A DNA stretch of 64,000 nucleotides from an uncultured Prevotella sp. (GTDB taxonomy: Bacteria > Bacteroidota > Bacteroidia > Bacteroidales > Bacteroidaceae), in assembly GCA_905236455.1 (NCBI GenBank), contig CAJOPT010000004.1, positions 19,157 through 83,156 of the forward strand, in the 5' to 3' direction. Positions 42,122-51,980 of the stretch are shown in pieces (the first letter of the stretch is position 1; every line of letters starts with the position of its first letter). A program made the translations under genes and the position numbers. The notes beneath the pieces are model-generated. The model saw only the letters and a list, made by a program, of their open reading frames with translations. It was not told where the DNA came from and did not search any database.

Positions 42122-45100
42122 ATGGAGGATTTGAGACACACCTCTCCCCCACTGACTGTATACAAAGCCAGTGCCGGTTCTGGCAAGACATTTACTCTTG
42201 CCATAGAATATATTTCATTGCTCATACATAACCCTAAGAATTATGAGCGAATTCTCGCAGTAACGTTTACCAACAAGGCTACGGAAGAGATGAAGATGCG
42301 CATTATCGGACAACTCTATGGAATATGGAAAGAATTGCCTGATTCTAAAGACTATATGGATAAGATTATAGAAAAGACCGGTAAGAATAAAGACACCATA
42401 GTAAAGAATGCCGGTATTGCTCTATCGTTGCTTATCCACCACTACAATCAATTCCGGGTACAGACTATTGATGCCTTCTTCCAAAGTGTTTTACGTAACT
42501 TGGCACGTGAATTAGACCTCACTCCGAGTTTACGAATAGACCTTAACGACCGTCAGGTTGAGGAGGCTGCAGTCGATAATCTTATTTTGGAACTGACACC
42601 AGGTAATCCGCTCATGCATTGGTTACTTGATTACATTAATCATAATATACAAGAAGACCAAAGCTGGAATGTCATTGGAGAGATTAAGAAATTCGGTCTT
42701 AATATCTTTCGGGACTTCTATAAGAAACACGAAATGGAATTAAACCGGCTGATGCAAAGCAATAAATTTTTCGATACATACATAAGCCGGTTACGAGGAC
42801 AACGGCAACGCATACAGGAAGAATACGCAAAAGATATTAAGGAACTGACAAATCTTTTCCAGAACTCAGGATATGACAATCCGGAATATTACAAGTATGC
42901 CAACCAGGGCTCTATATACAAATTTATCCATAGCATACAAGACTGTCCCATAAACAATAATCCCCTGCCCGGACGTGTATTGACATTCATCGATGATCCA
43001 AATAAAATGACTCAAAACGTGGTTGACAAGCAAGAATTCCTTAACTTTGCCAACCAGACATTAATCCCACACTTGAATTCTTTCATAGAAAAACGGACCG
43101 GGCTGTGGTGCGAGTATCAATCAATATCACTGACTCTTAGTCATTTAAGTCAATTGCGACTATTGCATGCCATTGCTGCGAAGGTTGATGAGCTGAACAT
43201 GACAGCAAACCGTTTCCAATTAAGCAACACACAATCGTTACTAAGCAGCCTTATTGCTGATAGTGACTCTCCTTTTATCTTTGAGAAGATTGGCACACAA
43301 CTAAAACACATCATGATAGATGAGTTCCAAGATACCAGTACATTACAATGGAAAAACTTTAAGGTATTGCTTGATAACTGTCTGTCAAACAGCGGATCAC
43401 ACGATTTGATTGTAGGAGATGTCAAACAAAGTATCTATAGATGGCGTGCAGGCGACTGGAAACTGCTCAATGACATTGAACACGATTTCCATCAGGAGCA
43501 ATTAAAGGTAGAGCCATTAGACACAAACTATCGCTCAGAACAGAAAATCATAGAATTCAATAATGTGTTCTTTGAAGAAGCTGTAAAGAAAACAGTTACA
43601 GAACTTGAAAAAGACAACATAAAGAACCATCAGCAACTGACTAAAGCCTATGCTGATACTAGCCAGAAAATAAAAAAATCAAATAAGAAAGGTTATGTAA
43701 GGATTGAGCTTTATCCAAATACCGATTACCAAGACACCATTATGACGCGCCTATTGGAAAGCATTGACGAATTGCTGGAGAAAGGAGTTGCTCTGCATGA
43801 CATTGCTATACTCGTTAGAGCCAATAATGACATTCAAGCAATAGCTACCCTACTCATGCGCGAGCGTCCTGAAATAAACCTAATTTCTGACGAGGCTTTC
43901 CGTCTCGACGCATCTTTGGCTGTAAATATTCTGATAGATACCTTGAGAATTCTCGTGCAACCAGATGATCTTGTTACCCTCGCGCGTCTTACAAAAGCAT
44001 ACCATCAGCATGTTTTAAATGACATGGATGACATGGATGACGTGGTGAACCTCATAGTTACCGACAAATATCCAGAAAGTGATTGTGCGAATAAAAAACA
44101 GAGAATGGCAGAACTTGTAAAAGACAAACTATATAGCACATTACCTGAGGCTTTACGCACTGAGCGTCACCAGCTTCTAACAATGCCACTCGCAGACCTT
44201 GTCGATAAGTTATATGCTCTGTTTCAACTCAATACGCTATTTCATCAAAGTGCTTATATATGTTGTTTTTATGATTGCCTTGGTGAATATCTGCAAGACC
44301 ACGTTGCCGATATAAGCCAGTTCCTGGTGGAGTGGGATGAAAAACTTCACGAGAAAACTATACAAAGCGATGAGACCGACGGCTTAAGAATCATATCCAT
44401 CCATAAGAGTAAGGGGTTGGAGTTCGATACCGTCATTATTCCATTCTGCGACTGGCAATTGGAACGGAATAGCATAATCTGGTGCGAAAAGAAAGAGACT
44501 CCACCTTTCGACCAATTACCAGTCATTCCAATAGACTTCAGCCGTAAGAACATGAAAGGCACTGTATATGAGGAGGACTATCAAGAAGAGCATCTGCAAA
44601 ACATAGTCGACAATATGAATCTCTTATATGTCGCCTTCACCCGAGCTGGCAAAAATCTTATAATAACAGGCAAGCGAATGTCTGAGAAACGTAAGAAAGA
44701 AAAAGCAAGTCTCGTCATCTCATCCAACAGGAGTGAGGTTATTGAAGAATCACTTGAACAGATTTCTAAAGAATTAGAGGAGTGTCGTTATGAAACTCCT
44801 TCCACGGATAAAGATCCTATATTATTCGAATATGGTAAGCTTGAGAATACATTGCTGCAACAAGAAAAGACTGATGACGACCAGGAAGAAACTCAAAATG
44901 TCTTTCTCTCCCCTGCTCTACCGGTAAAAATACATATAGAGACACATACTAGCCCGGTACAATTCTTACAAAGCAACAAAAGTCGTGACTTTGTAAGTGG
45001 TGAAGACGAGACACCGAGAGATACAAGATATATCAAACTTGGTAACATACTGCACTTGTTGTTCTCCACTATTCACACTACAAATGATATCAATGACAAG

Positions 45101-45475
45101 CTACGGGAACTGGAGTTTGACGGTATTCTGTATGATGATGAGATAACTGAGAAAGACATTCGCGAGAAACTAAAGAAAGCCTTTTTAAATAACCATGTAA
45201 AAGATTGGTTCTCAGGAAGATGGAAATTATACAATGAATGTACAATTCTTTCAAAAGACGAAAAAGGAGCTATGGTTGAGTGTCGTCCTGACCGTGTTAT
45301 GGAATCAGATGACGAAATCATTGTTGTTGACTTCAAGTTTGGAAAACCTCACGAGGGATACAAAGACCAAGTTCAAGAATACATGCGCTTGCTGTCACAA
45401 ATGAGTAACAAGCATGTCAAAGGCTACCTTTGGTACGTGCTTCGTCATGAAATAGTTAATGTAGAACGGAAATAG
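42122..45475 (+). CDS. UvrD/RecB-family helicase-nuclease (AddA-like)
   Basis: VYKASAGSGKTFTLAIEYI (Walker A); IMIDEFQDTSTLQW; GDVKQSIYRWRAGDW; LRIISIHKSKGLEFDTVIIPF; C-terminal CRPDRVMESDDEIIVVDFKFGKPHEGYKDQVQEYMRLL. Confidence 0.92.
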   Translation: MEDLRHTSPPLTVYKASAGSGKTFTLAIEYISLLIHNPKNYERILAVTFTNKATEEMKMRIIGQLYGIWKELPDSKDYMDKIIEKTGKNKDTIVKNAGIALSLLIHHYNQFRVQTIDAFFQSVLRNLARELDLTPSLRIDLNDRQVEEAAVDNLILELTPGNPLMHWLLDYINHNIQEDQSWNVIGEIKKFGLNIFRDFYKKHEMELNRLMQSNKFFDTYISRLRGQRQRIQEEYAKDIKELTNLFQNSGYDNPEYYKYANQGSIYKFIHSIQDCPINNNPLPGRVLTFIDDPNKMTQNVVDKQEFLNFANQTLIPHLNSFIEKRTGLWCEYQSISLTLSHLSQLRLLHAIAAKVDELNMTANRFQLSNTQSLLSSLIADSDSPFIFEKIGTQLKHIMIDEFQDTSTLQWKNFKVLLDNCLSNSGSHDLIVGDVKQSIYRWRAGDWKLLNDIEHDFHQEQLKVEPLDTNYRSEQKIIEFNNVFFEEAVKKTVTELEKDNIKNHQQLTKAYADTSQKIKKSNKKGYVRIELYPNTDYQDTIMTRLLESIDELLEKGVALHDIAILVRANNDIQAIATLLMRERPEINLISDEAFRLDASLAVNILIDTLRILVQPDDLVTLARLTKAYHQHVLNDMDDMDDVVNLIVTDKYPESDCANKKQRMAELVKDKLYSTLPEALRTERHQLLTMPLADLVDKLYALFQLNTLFHQSAYICCFYDCLGEYLQDHVADISQFLVEWDEKLHEKTIQSDETDGLRIISIHKSKGLEFDTVIIPFCDWQLERNSIIWCEKKETPPFDQLPVIPIDFSRKNMKGTVYEEDYQEEHLQNIVDNMNLLYVAFTRAGKNLIITGKRMSEKRKKEKASLVISSNRSEVIEESLEQISKELEECRYETPSTDKDPILFEYGKLENTLLQQEKTDDDQEETQNVFLSPALPVKIHIETHTSPVQFLQSNKSRDFVSGEDETPRDTRYIKLGNILHLLFSTIHTTNDINDKLRELEFDGILYDDEITEKDIREKLKKAFLNNHVKDWFSGRWKLYNECTILSKDEKGAMVECRPDRVMESDDEIIVVDFKFGKPHEGYKDQVQEYMRLLSQMSNKHVKGYLWYVLRHEIVNVERK

Positions 45476-45481
45476 AGAAGA

Positions 45482-48343
45482 ATGGAAAATACCTTTTTAT
45501 TGCATGTAGCGAAAGACATGCTTAACAAATATGGAACAAACCAGGCAAACATAGCTGTAGTTTTTCCGAATAAGCGAGCCGCGCTATTTATAAACCAGGC
45601 TTTGACCGCACTTGCTGGCAAACCGGTGTGGTGTCCGAAATATCTGACTATCAGTGAGTTGTTTCGCAACCATTCCAACCTTACAATCGCAGATCCTATA
45701 AAGGCTATTTGTGACCTACATAAGAGCTTCGTCTCTGTAACAGGCAAGGAAGAAACCCTTGACCAGTTCTATGGCTGGGGACAGCTTCTGCTTTCCGACT
45801 TCGATGACATCGACAAGAACAATGCGGATGCGAAAAAAGTTTTTGCCAATCTGCGGGATCTGCGTGAATACGACGATCTTTCATACCTTTCTGAACAGCA
45901 GAAGGAGATTATAAAACGTTTCTTTGGCAACCTCAATGATGACAAGAGTCTTCTACAGAAACGATTTCTGCAACTGTGGGATAGGCTATATCAAGTATAT
46001 ATTGACTATAATGGTCGTCTTAAGAGAGAGGGACTGGCATACGAAGGTATGCTCTATCGCGACGTTATAAGTAGGGAAAATGTCACATTCGAGTATGAGC
46101 ATTACGTATTTGTTGGCTTCAACGTATTGCATGAGGTGGAGCGGTTGCTATTCAAACGTCTAAAGTCGGAGGGGAAAGCCACTTTCTATTGGGACTACGA
46201 CCATTACTACACCGACATAAATTATGAGGGACAAGGTCATGAGGCAGGATTCTATATCCGCCGGCACTTGCTGGAATTTCCAAATGAGCTTGATAACGGT
46301 GACAATAATCTCTATTGTCAGATGAACGAGCCGAAAGATATGACTTTTATCAGTGCCGCGACAGAGAATATACAGGCGCGCTATGTCAGTACGTGGCTTA
46401 GAAGTCTTAAGCGTGACCCGGAATCAAAGAAGGTTGACACAGCAATCGTGCTATGCAACGAGGGACTCCTTCAGACTGTCATTCATAGTATTCCTGACGA
46501 CATAGGCTCTATAAACGTCACCGCAGGATACCCGTTACAACAGACACCCATAGCCTCTCTTGTCACGTTGCTTGTAAATCTGTGGATGAATGGCTTCTCA
46601 AAAAGACATCAAGCGTTCAGATTACACGAGTTAAACAACCTGTTCCGACATCCTTATGCCGTGTTTATCTCGCCTGAGATTCCAGAGCTGCATAGGAATC
46701 TCAATGAAAATCGCATTTATTACATAAAAGCAGATGAGCTTCGTAAAGACGAGAGTCTATCTTATCTCTTTGACTCAATCTTTGAGGAAGACCATGAAAC
46801 TCAAAAGCCACACCTGACAGAATGGCTCAAGACCATAGTCAAGACAGTCGCGCAACATGGCGAAGACAATAATGACGCAATGTTTCAAGAGTCGCTCTAC
46901 AGAATGTATACATTACTTAACCGTTTGTCGGACTTGATTAATTCTGGTGATTTGATCGTTGAGAACACCACGCTACAACGATTGCTGCGACAATTGACTG
47001 CCGCTACCACCATCCCATTCCATGGCGAGCCAGCCAGAGGGGTTCAGATAATGGGAGTGCTGGAAACCAGAAACCTCGATTTCGAGCACGTGCTTATATT
47101 ATCGTGCAATGAGGGTAATATGCCAAAAGGTGTTGATGATGCCTCTTTTATCCCTCATGCGTTAAGGGCTGCATACGGTCTGACGACAATCGATAATAAG
47201 GTGGCTATATATAGTTATTATTTCCACAGGTTATTACAACGCGCAAAGGATGTTACCATATTATATTGCAACGCTACAGAAGGTAGTCATACTGGCGAGA
47301 TGAGTCGTTTCATGTTGCAAATGCTTGTTGAATGGAGGCATTCCATAAAACGGGAGACCTTGCAAGCAGGGCAGACACCAGTTTGGAATCACGTTAAGGC
47401 AATTGAGAAACATGGAGTGGTAACCGACCGTATCAGACATCTGAACGTTCTCTCCCCTACTGCCATCAACACTTACCGGACTTGCCAGATACAGTTCTTC
47501 TATAAGTATGTGGCTGGACTGCGTGAACCAGATCAGACCGACGAGGCGCAAGTAGACAACCGCATCTTTGGTAACATCTTCCACCGCGCCGCACAGCTCA
47601 TGTATGAGCAGCTCCTTCCAGAAGTGATTGAGACTCTTGAGCCAGTTGACTTACTTTTGAAAGAACCCGCCAAACTTGCCACAGTCTTAGACCAGGCTAT
47701 CAGTGAGGAGCTGTTCAACTTACCTAAGGGAACCGTCAGACACCCTGAGCTCAACGGGTTACAAATCATTAACCGTGAGGTCATCTCAACATATCTACTC
47801 CAGTTACTGCGAAATGACAGGAAACTAATTCCTTTCCGCGTCATTGGGCATGAGGTTGATGTGGCATACGATGTAACAATAGGTAACCGTAAGATAAAAA
47901 TCGCTGGACGCATTGACCGTATTGACCAGCCAAACACCGGCACACAGTATTCCAGGTTAAGGGTCGTTGACTATAAAACAGGCTCCCGTCTTGCCAAAGA
48001 TATAAAGAGTATGGATGATGTGTTTGACTCCGCAAAGATACAAACATACCATAACGACTACATCATGCAAGCACTGCTTTATAGTATTATTGTGGGAAAA
48101 CGGCAGGGAGGTAAGGTATCCCCTGCCCTGTTGTTTGTGCAGCGTGCCGGGAAAGATGATTACAGCCCGGTCCTGACCTACAATGGAGAGCCTATTGATG
48201 ATGTTCACACACTTGAGAATGATTTTATGGAGCATCTTAGACAACTGTTGGAGGAACTTTACGACAGCCGACAGCCATTTGTGCCTACAGAGAATAAAGC
48301 ACATTGTTCCTATTGTCCGTATAGAGCCATGTGTGGAAAATAA
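45482..48343 (+). CDS. PD-(D/E)XK nuclease-family protein (AddB-like) with Fe-S cysteine pattern
   Basis: Starts 7 nt after the AddA-like stop; AGRIDRIDQPN...RVVDYKTGSR nuclease motif; NTYRTCQIQFFYKYV and AHCSYCPYRAMCGK cysteines. Confidence 0.9.
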   Translation: MENTFLLHVAKDMLNKYGTNQANIAVVFPNKRAALFINQALTALAGKPVWCPKYLTISELFRNHSNLTIADPIKAICDLHKSFVSVTGKEETLDQFYGWGQLLLSDFDDIDKNNADAKKVFANLRDLREYDDLSYLSEQQKEIIKRFFGNLNDDKSLLQKRFLQLWDRLYQVYIDYNGRLKREGLAYEGMLYRDVISRENVTFEYEHYVFVGFNVLHEVERLLFKRLKSEGKATFYWDYDHYYTDINYEGQGHEAGFYIRRHLLEFPNELDNGDNNLYCQMNEPKDMTFISAATENIQARYVSTWLRSLKRDPESKKVDTAIVLCNEGLLQTVIHSIPDDIGSINVTAGYPLQQTPIASLVTLLVNLWMNGFSKRHQAFRLHELNNLFRHPYAVFISPEIPELHRNLNENRIYYIKADELRKDESLSYLFDSIFEEDHETQKPHLTEWLKTIVKTVAQHGEDNNDAMFQESLYRMYTLLNRLSDLINSGDLIVENTTLQRLLRQLTAATTIPFHGEPARGVQIMGVLETRNLDFEHVLILSCNEGNMPKGVDDASFIPHALRAAYGLTTIDNKVAIYSYYFHRLLQRAKDVTILYCNATEGSHTGEMSRFMLQMLVEWRHSIKRETLQAGQTPVWNHVKAIEKHGVVTDRIRHLNVLSPTAINTYRTCQIQFFYKYVAGLREPDQTDEAQVDNRIFGNIFHRAAQLMYEQLLPEVIETLEPVDLLLKEPAKLATVLDQAISEELFNLPKGTVRHPELNGLQIINREVISTYLLQLLRNDRKLIPFRVIGHEVDVAYDVTIGNRKIKIAGRIDRIDQPNTGTQYSRLRVVDYKTGSRLAKDIKSMDDVFDSAKIQTYHNDYIMQALLYSIIVGKRQGGKVSPALLFVQRAGKDDYSPVLTYNGEPIDDVHTLENDFMEHLRQLLEELYDSRQPFVPTENKAHCSYCPYRAMCGK

Positions 48344-48406
48344 CCACTTATTCGTGAAAAGATTCAAAAAGTATATCTAAAAATATGTAATATGACATTT
48401 TTTGCG

Positions 48407-48414
48407 TATCTTTG
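48407..48414 (+). promoter_or_regulatory. Putative -7 element for the NifU-like/GGGtGRT operon
   Basis: TATCTTTG 38 nt upstream of ATG 48452. Confidence 0.55.
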
Positions 48415-48451
48415 CAGTCAATTACATTACATTAATTTTAATAAGCTAACA

Positions 48452-49153
48452 ATGATTTATTCAAAGGAAGTTGACAACATGTGCGTTGTCGCAAAAGGTC
48501 CAAACCACGGACCAGCTCCTATTCCTGAGGAAGGAAAATGGATTCAGGCAAAAGAAATCAAGGACATCTCTGGCTACACCCATGGCATTGGCTGGTGCGC
48601 CCCACAGCAGGGAGCATGTAAGCTCTCTCTGAATGTGAAAGACGGCATCATTCAGGAAGCTCTGGTTGAGACTATCGGATGTACGGGTATGACTCACTCT
48701 GCAGCCATGGCATCAGAAATCCTGCCAGGCAAGACTATTTTGGAGGCTCTGAACACCGACTTGGTATGTGATGCAATCAACACAGCAATGCGCGAGCTGT
48801 TCCTGCAGATTGTATACGGACGTACACAGAGCGCGTTCTCTGAAGGCGGACTGGTTATTGGAGCAGGATTGGAAGACCTCGGTAAGGGTTTGCGTAGTCA
48901 GACAGGTACACTCTATGGAACAGTTGCCAAGGGTACCCGTTATCTGGAGCTCACCGAAGGCTACATCACCAAGCAGTTCCTCGACAAGGACAGTCAGGTA
49001 TGCGGCTATGAGTATGTTCACCTCGGCAAGATGATGGAGGCTATCAAGAACGGTATGGACGCTAATGAGGCTGTCAAGAAGTTCACAGGCTCTTATGGTC
49101 GTACTACTGCCGAGCAGGGAGTTGTTAAAGCTATTGATCCACGTAAGGAATAA
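48452..49153 (+). CDS. NifU-like iron-sulfur cluster assembly scaffold-type protein
   Basis: MIYSKEVDNMCVVAKGPNHGPAPIPEEGKW; ALVETIGCTGMTHSAAMASEILPGKTILEAL resembles the NifU/IscU N-domain. Confidence 0.8.
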   Translation: MIYSKEVDNMCVVAKGPNHGPAPIPEEGKWIQAKEIKDISGYTHGIGWCAPQQGACKLSLNVKDGIIQEALVETIGCTGMTHSAAMASEILPGKTILEALNTDLVCDAINTAMRELFLQIVYGRTQSAFSEGGLVIGAGLEDLGKGLRSQTGTLYGTVAKGTRYLELTEGYITKQFLDKDSQVCGYEYVHLGKMMEAIKNGMDANEAVKKFTGSYGRTTAEQGVVKAIDPRKE

Positions 49154-49165
49154 GGAGGACGAACG

Positions 49166-50179
49166 ATGATTAGAAAAGTTAGTTTTGAGAGTCAAGAGCG
49201 CCGTATCAATCAGGTACTTGCCGCTTTGAAAGAGAATGGTATCAACAGTATCGAGGAGGCAAACCAGATTTGCGAGGATGCTGGTGTCGATCCATATCAG
49301 ATGTGTGAGGACACACAGCGTATATGCTTTGAGAATGCAAAATGGGCATACGTTTGTGGTGCGGCTATCGCTATCAAGAAAGGTGTAAAGAACGCAGCTG
49401 ACGCTGCTGAGGCTATCGGCATTGGTTTGCAGAGCTTCTGCATTCCTGGTTCTGTTGCTGACGACCGCAAAGTGGGAATCGGACACGGAAACCTTGCAGC
49501 TCGTCTGTTACGCGAAGAGACCGAGTGCTTCGCATTCCTTGCTGGTCACGAGTCGTTTGCTGCAGCCGAGGGAGCCATCAAGATTGCCGAGATGGCTAAC
49601 AAGGTTCGCAAGAAGCCACTCCGCGTTATCCTCAACGGTCTGGGCAAGGATGCAGCTATGATCATCAGCCGTATCAATGGCTTCACATACGTGCAGACAC
49701 AGTTTGACTATTACACTGGTGAGGTGAACGTAGTTAAGGAGACACCATACTCCGATGGTCCGCGTGCCAAAGTGAAGTGCTATGGTGCCGACGACGTTCG
49801 TGAGGGTGTTGCTATTCTCTGGAAAGAGAATGTCGATGTATCGATAACAGGTAACTCTACCAACCCTACTCGTTTCCAGCATCCTGTGGCAGGTACTTAC
49901 AAGAAGGAGCGCACACTCGCTGGTAAGCCATACTTCTCTGTTGCTTCTGGTGGCGGTACCGGTCGTACTCTTCATCCAGACAACATGGCAGCCGGTCCTG
50001 CTTCATACGGTATGACAGACACCATGGGACGTATGCACTCTGACGCTCAGTTTGCAGGCTCCTCATCTGTTCCTGCTCACGTGGAGATGATGGGCTTCCT
50101 TGGTATCGGCAACAACCCGATGGTTGGCGCAACTGTTGCTATTGCAGTTGAGATCGACCTGAAGTTAAACAGACGTTAA
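49166..50179 (+). CDS. GGGtGRT protein
   Basis: SVASGGGTGRTLHPDNMAAGPASYGMTDTMGRMHSDAQFAG contains the eponymous motif; directly downstream of the NifU-like gene. Confidence 0.88.
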   Translation: MIRKVSFESQERRINQVLAALKENGINSIEEANQICEDAGVDPYQMCEDTQRICFENAKWAYVCGAAIAIKKGVKNAADAAEAIGIGLQSFCIPGSVADDRKVGIGHGNLAARLLREETECFAFLAGHESFAAAEGAIKIAEMANKVRKKPLRVILNGLGKDAAMIISRINGFTYVQTQFDYYTGEVNVVKETPYSDGPRAKVKCYGADDVREGVAILWKENVDVSITGNSTNPTRFQHPVAGTYKKERTLAGKPYFSVASGGGTGRTLHPDNMAAGPASYGMTDTMGRMHSDAQFAGSSSVPAHVEMMGFLGIGNNPMVGATVAIAVEIDLKLNRR

Positions 50180-50203
50180 TCATTATTTAATTATCAGCCC
50201 CCC

Positions 50204-50230
50204 AGCCCCCGAAAGGAGTAGCTGGGGGCT
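50204..50230. terminator. GC-rich hairpin after the GGGtGRT gene
   Basis: agccccc (50204-50210) / gggggct (50224-50230); only a weak T-tract follows. Confidence 0.45.
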
Positions 50231-50274
50231 TCTTATAAGCTATTCTCCCATAGGTGGGGGCTTCGTAATAACAG

Positions 50275-51078
50275 ATGAAGGAACTATATCTGTCAAGCAT
50301 ACAAAATCCCAGGATTAAGAAATTGCTTGCACTCCAAAGCAAGTCTTCCTTAAGACGTGAGAGCGGACTCTTTGTTGTTGAAGGTCAACAGGAGATTGGA
50401 CATTGTGTCGATGCCGGCTACGAGATAGCATCGCTATTCTATTGTCCAGACATATTGGAATCAGAAGGAAAGACAGTAGAGTTCTCTCATCTTTCTGCCG
50501 ATGAGTATTTCACCGTCTCAGCTGAGGTATATCAGAAGATAGCATACCGTGGCTGTACGGAGGGAGTTATCGCAGAAGTCAAGGTACGCCAATATACTTT
50601 AGATGACCTCAGATTAGACAAAGCCCCTTTAATAATCGTTCTTGAGCGAGTAGAGAAGCCGGGTAACCTCGGAGCGGTATTGCGCAGTGCCGACGCAGCC
50701 AATGTCAGTGCAGTTATTGTTTGCGATCCTCTGACAGATATCTATAATCCCAACTTGATACGCTCTTCCGTGGGTGCTGTCTTTACCGTACCTTGTGTAT
50801 CCTGTACTTCCGAGGAATGTATTCAATACTTACAGTCACACAACATTCAGATTCTTACCGCACAACTTCAGGACTCACACCTGTATTATGACACAGACAT
50901 GCGATGTGCCACTGCCATTGTCATGGGAACGGAATCCACTGGACTGACTCCGTTATGGCGACAGGCAGCAACCGCACATATCCAGATTCCTATGCTTGGG
51001 CGCATCGACTCCCTGAATGTTTCTGTCAGCGCAGCCATCCTCATGTTTGAGGCGGTAAGACAAAGGGGAAATAATTAG
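50275..51078 (+). CDS. TrmH/SpoU-family RNA 2'-O-methyltransferase
   Basis: IQNPRIKKLLALQSKSSLRRESGLFVVEGQQEI; EKPGNLGAVLRSADAANVSAVIVCDPLTDIYNPNLIRSSVGAVF; IDSLNVSVSAAILMFEAVRQR. Confidence 0.95.
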   Translation: MKELYLSSIQNPRIKKLLALQSKSSLRRESGLFVVEGQQEIGHCVDAGYEIASLFYCPDILESEGKTVEFSHLSADEYFTVSAEVYQKIAYRGCTEGVIAEVKVRQYTLDDLRLDKAPLIIVLERVEKPGNLGAVLRSADAANVSAVIVCDPLTDIYNPNLIRSSVGAVFTVPCVSCTSEECIQYLQSHNIQILTAQLQDSHLYYDTDMRCATAIVMGTESTGLTPLWRQAATAHIQIPMLGRIDSLNVSVSAAILMFEAVRQRGNN

Positions 51079-51080
51079 TA

Positions 51081-51431
51081 TTATACATCACGGAGGCTTT
51101 CCTCCATTTCTGGGATAGCCTTAACTATTTTGCTTAAGAACTCGCTTGAAGCCAGCTTGTCAAGGAGTTCCTGCTTGGTACCAACAGCAAAAAGGCGACT
51201 ATTCAGATACGGCGACTTGTCGTTTCCTACCTGCAACTCAACACCACGCCAAATTTTCTCATTCGGTATCCCTTTTGGTGGAGGAATAACTTTTATCTTT
51301 ACAAAAGAAGTCTTTGTTGCAGAGACAATGTCCGACGTAACCTCAACTTCAGCAAAATCATCACACTCAGGCACCTCAGTCACTACCCGCTTGCTAACTT
51401 CCTCCAGCATTTTCCGTATTCTTTCCTCCAT
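51081..51431 (-). CDS. Hypothetical protein (116 aa)
   Basis: ORF with its own putative minus-strand -7 element TATTTTTG at 51459-51466; family not recognised. Confidence 0.7.
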   Translation of the reverse strand: MEERIRKMLEEVSKRVVTEVPECDDFAEVEVTSDIVSATKTSFVKIKVIPPPKGIPNEKIWRGVELQVGNDKSPYLNSRLFAVGTKQELLDKLASSEFLSKIVKAIPEMEESLRDV

Positions 51432-51458
51432 ATCTTAACAGCATTATATTTCTGGATA

Positions 51459-51466
51459 CAAAAATA
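51459..51466 (-). promoter_or_regulatory. Putative -7 element for the 116-aa hypothetical
   Basis: TATTTTTG on minus strand 28 nt upstream of ATG. Confidence 0.45.
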
Positions 51467-51942
51467 TAAAAATTATTTAGGAAACCACCATAATTTAATG
51501 AGATTCTTTAAGCAAACTATCTAATATAGTATTGTTTACCCACACTCATCACGCCCTTTGGCGCCTGTCAAGGGGAATGCATACCGACTCCATCCACGCC
51601 TCAGTGGTATTAGACGACCTCTTCTCTGACTGACAAATACGGGATAAGAGTAAGCATTCGGAATTTGTCATGACTAAAGCCATATGATAAAGATACAACA
51701 AAAACGACAGCAGTTGACAGAATTCATTACAATCTTTCTACCGCTTATGATTTGCAATCCAACGAGCGAGAACATCTAAGCACTCGGGAGTTTTTCGGAA
51801 TATTGACCTGTTGGAGAGTGTATCTACTAAAATTTATTTAGAATGTAAAAGGGTGCTGAAGAATATCGCCAAGCAACTTCGTTATACAAATGTTTTTGGA
51901 TTTTTCCACGTAATGGTGTTAAACTATCTTAGTTTTTTTCCT

Positions 51943-51950
51943 TACCTTTG
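51943..51950 (+). promoter_or_regulatory. Putative -7 element for the TIGR03915-like gene
   Basis: TACCTTTG 31 nt upstream of ATG 51981. Confidence 0.55.
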
Positions 51951-51980
51951 CTGAGGTAATGATAAGACAGAAAGAAAATA

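Noticed and set aside
44014-44043. Short direct repeat gacatggatgacatggatgac in the AddA-like gene
   Set aside because: Only two copies, encodes DMDDMDD in frame; ordinary low-complexity coding sequence.
48713-50132. Long antisense ORFs (257, 155 and 88 aa) opposite the NifU-like and GGGtGRT genes
   Set aside because: Shadow ORFs from codon bias of the well-supported plus-strand genes; no promoter or family motif seen.
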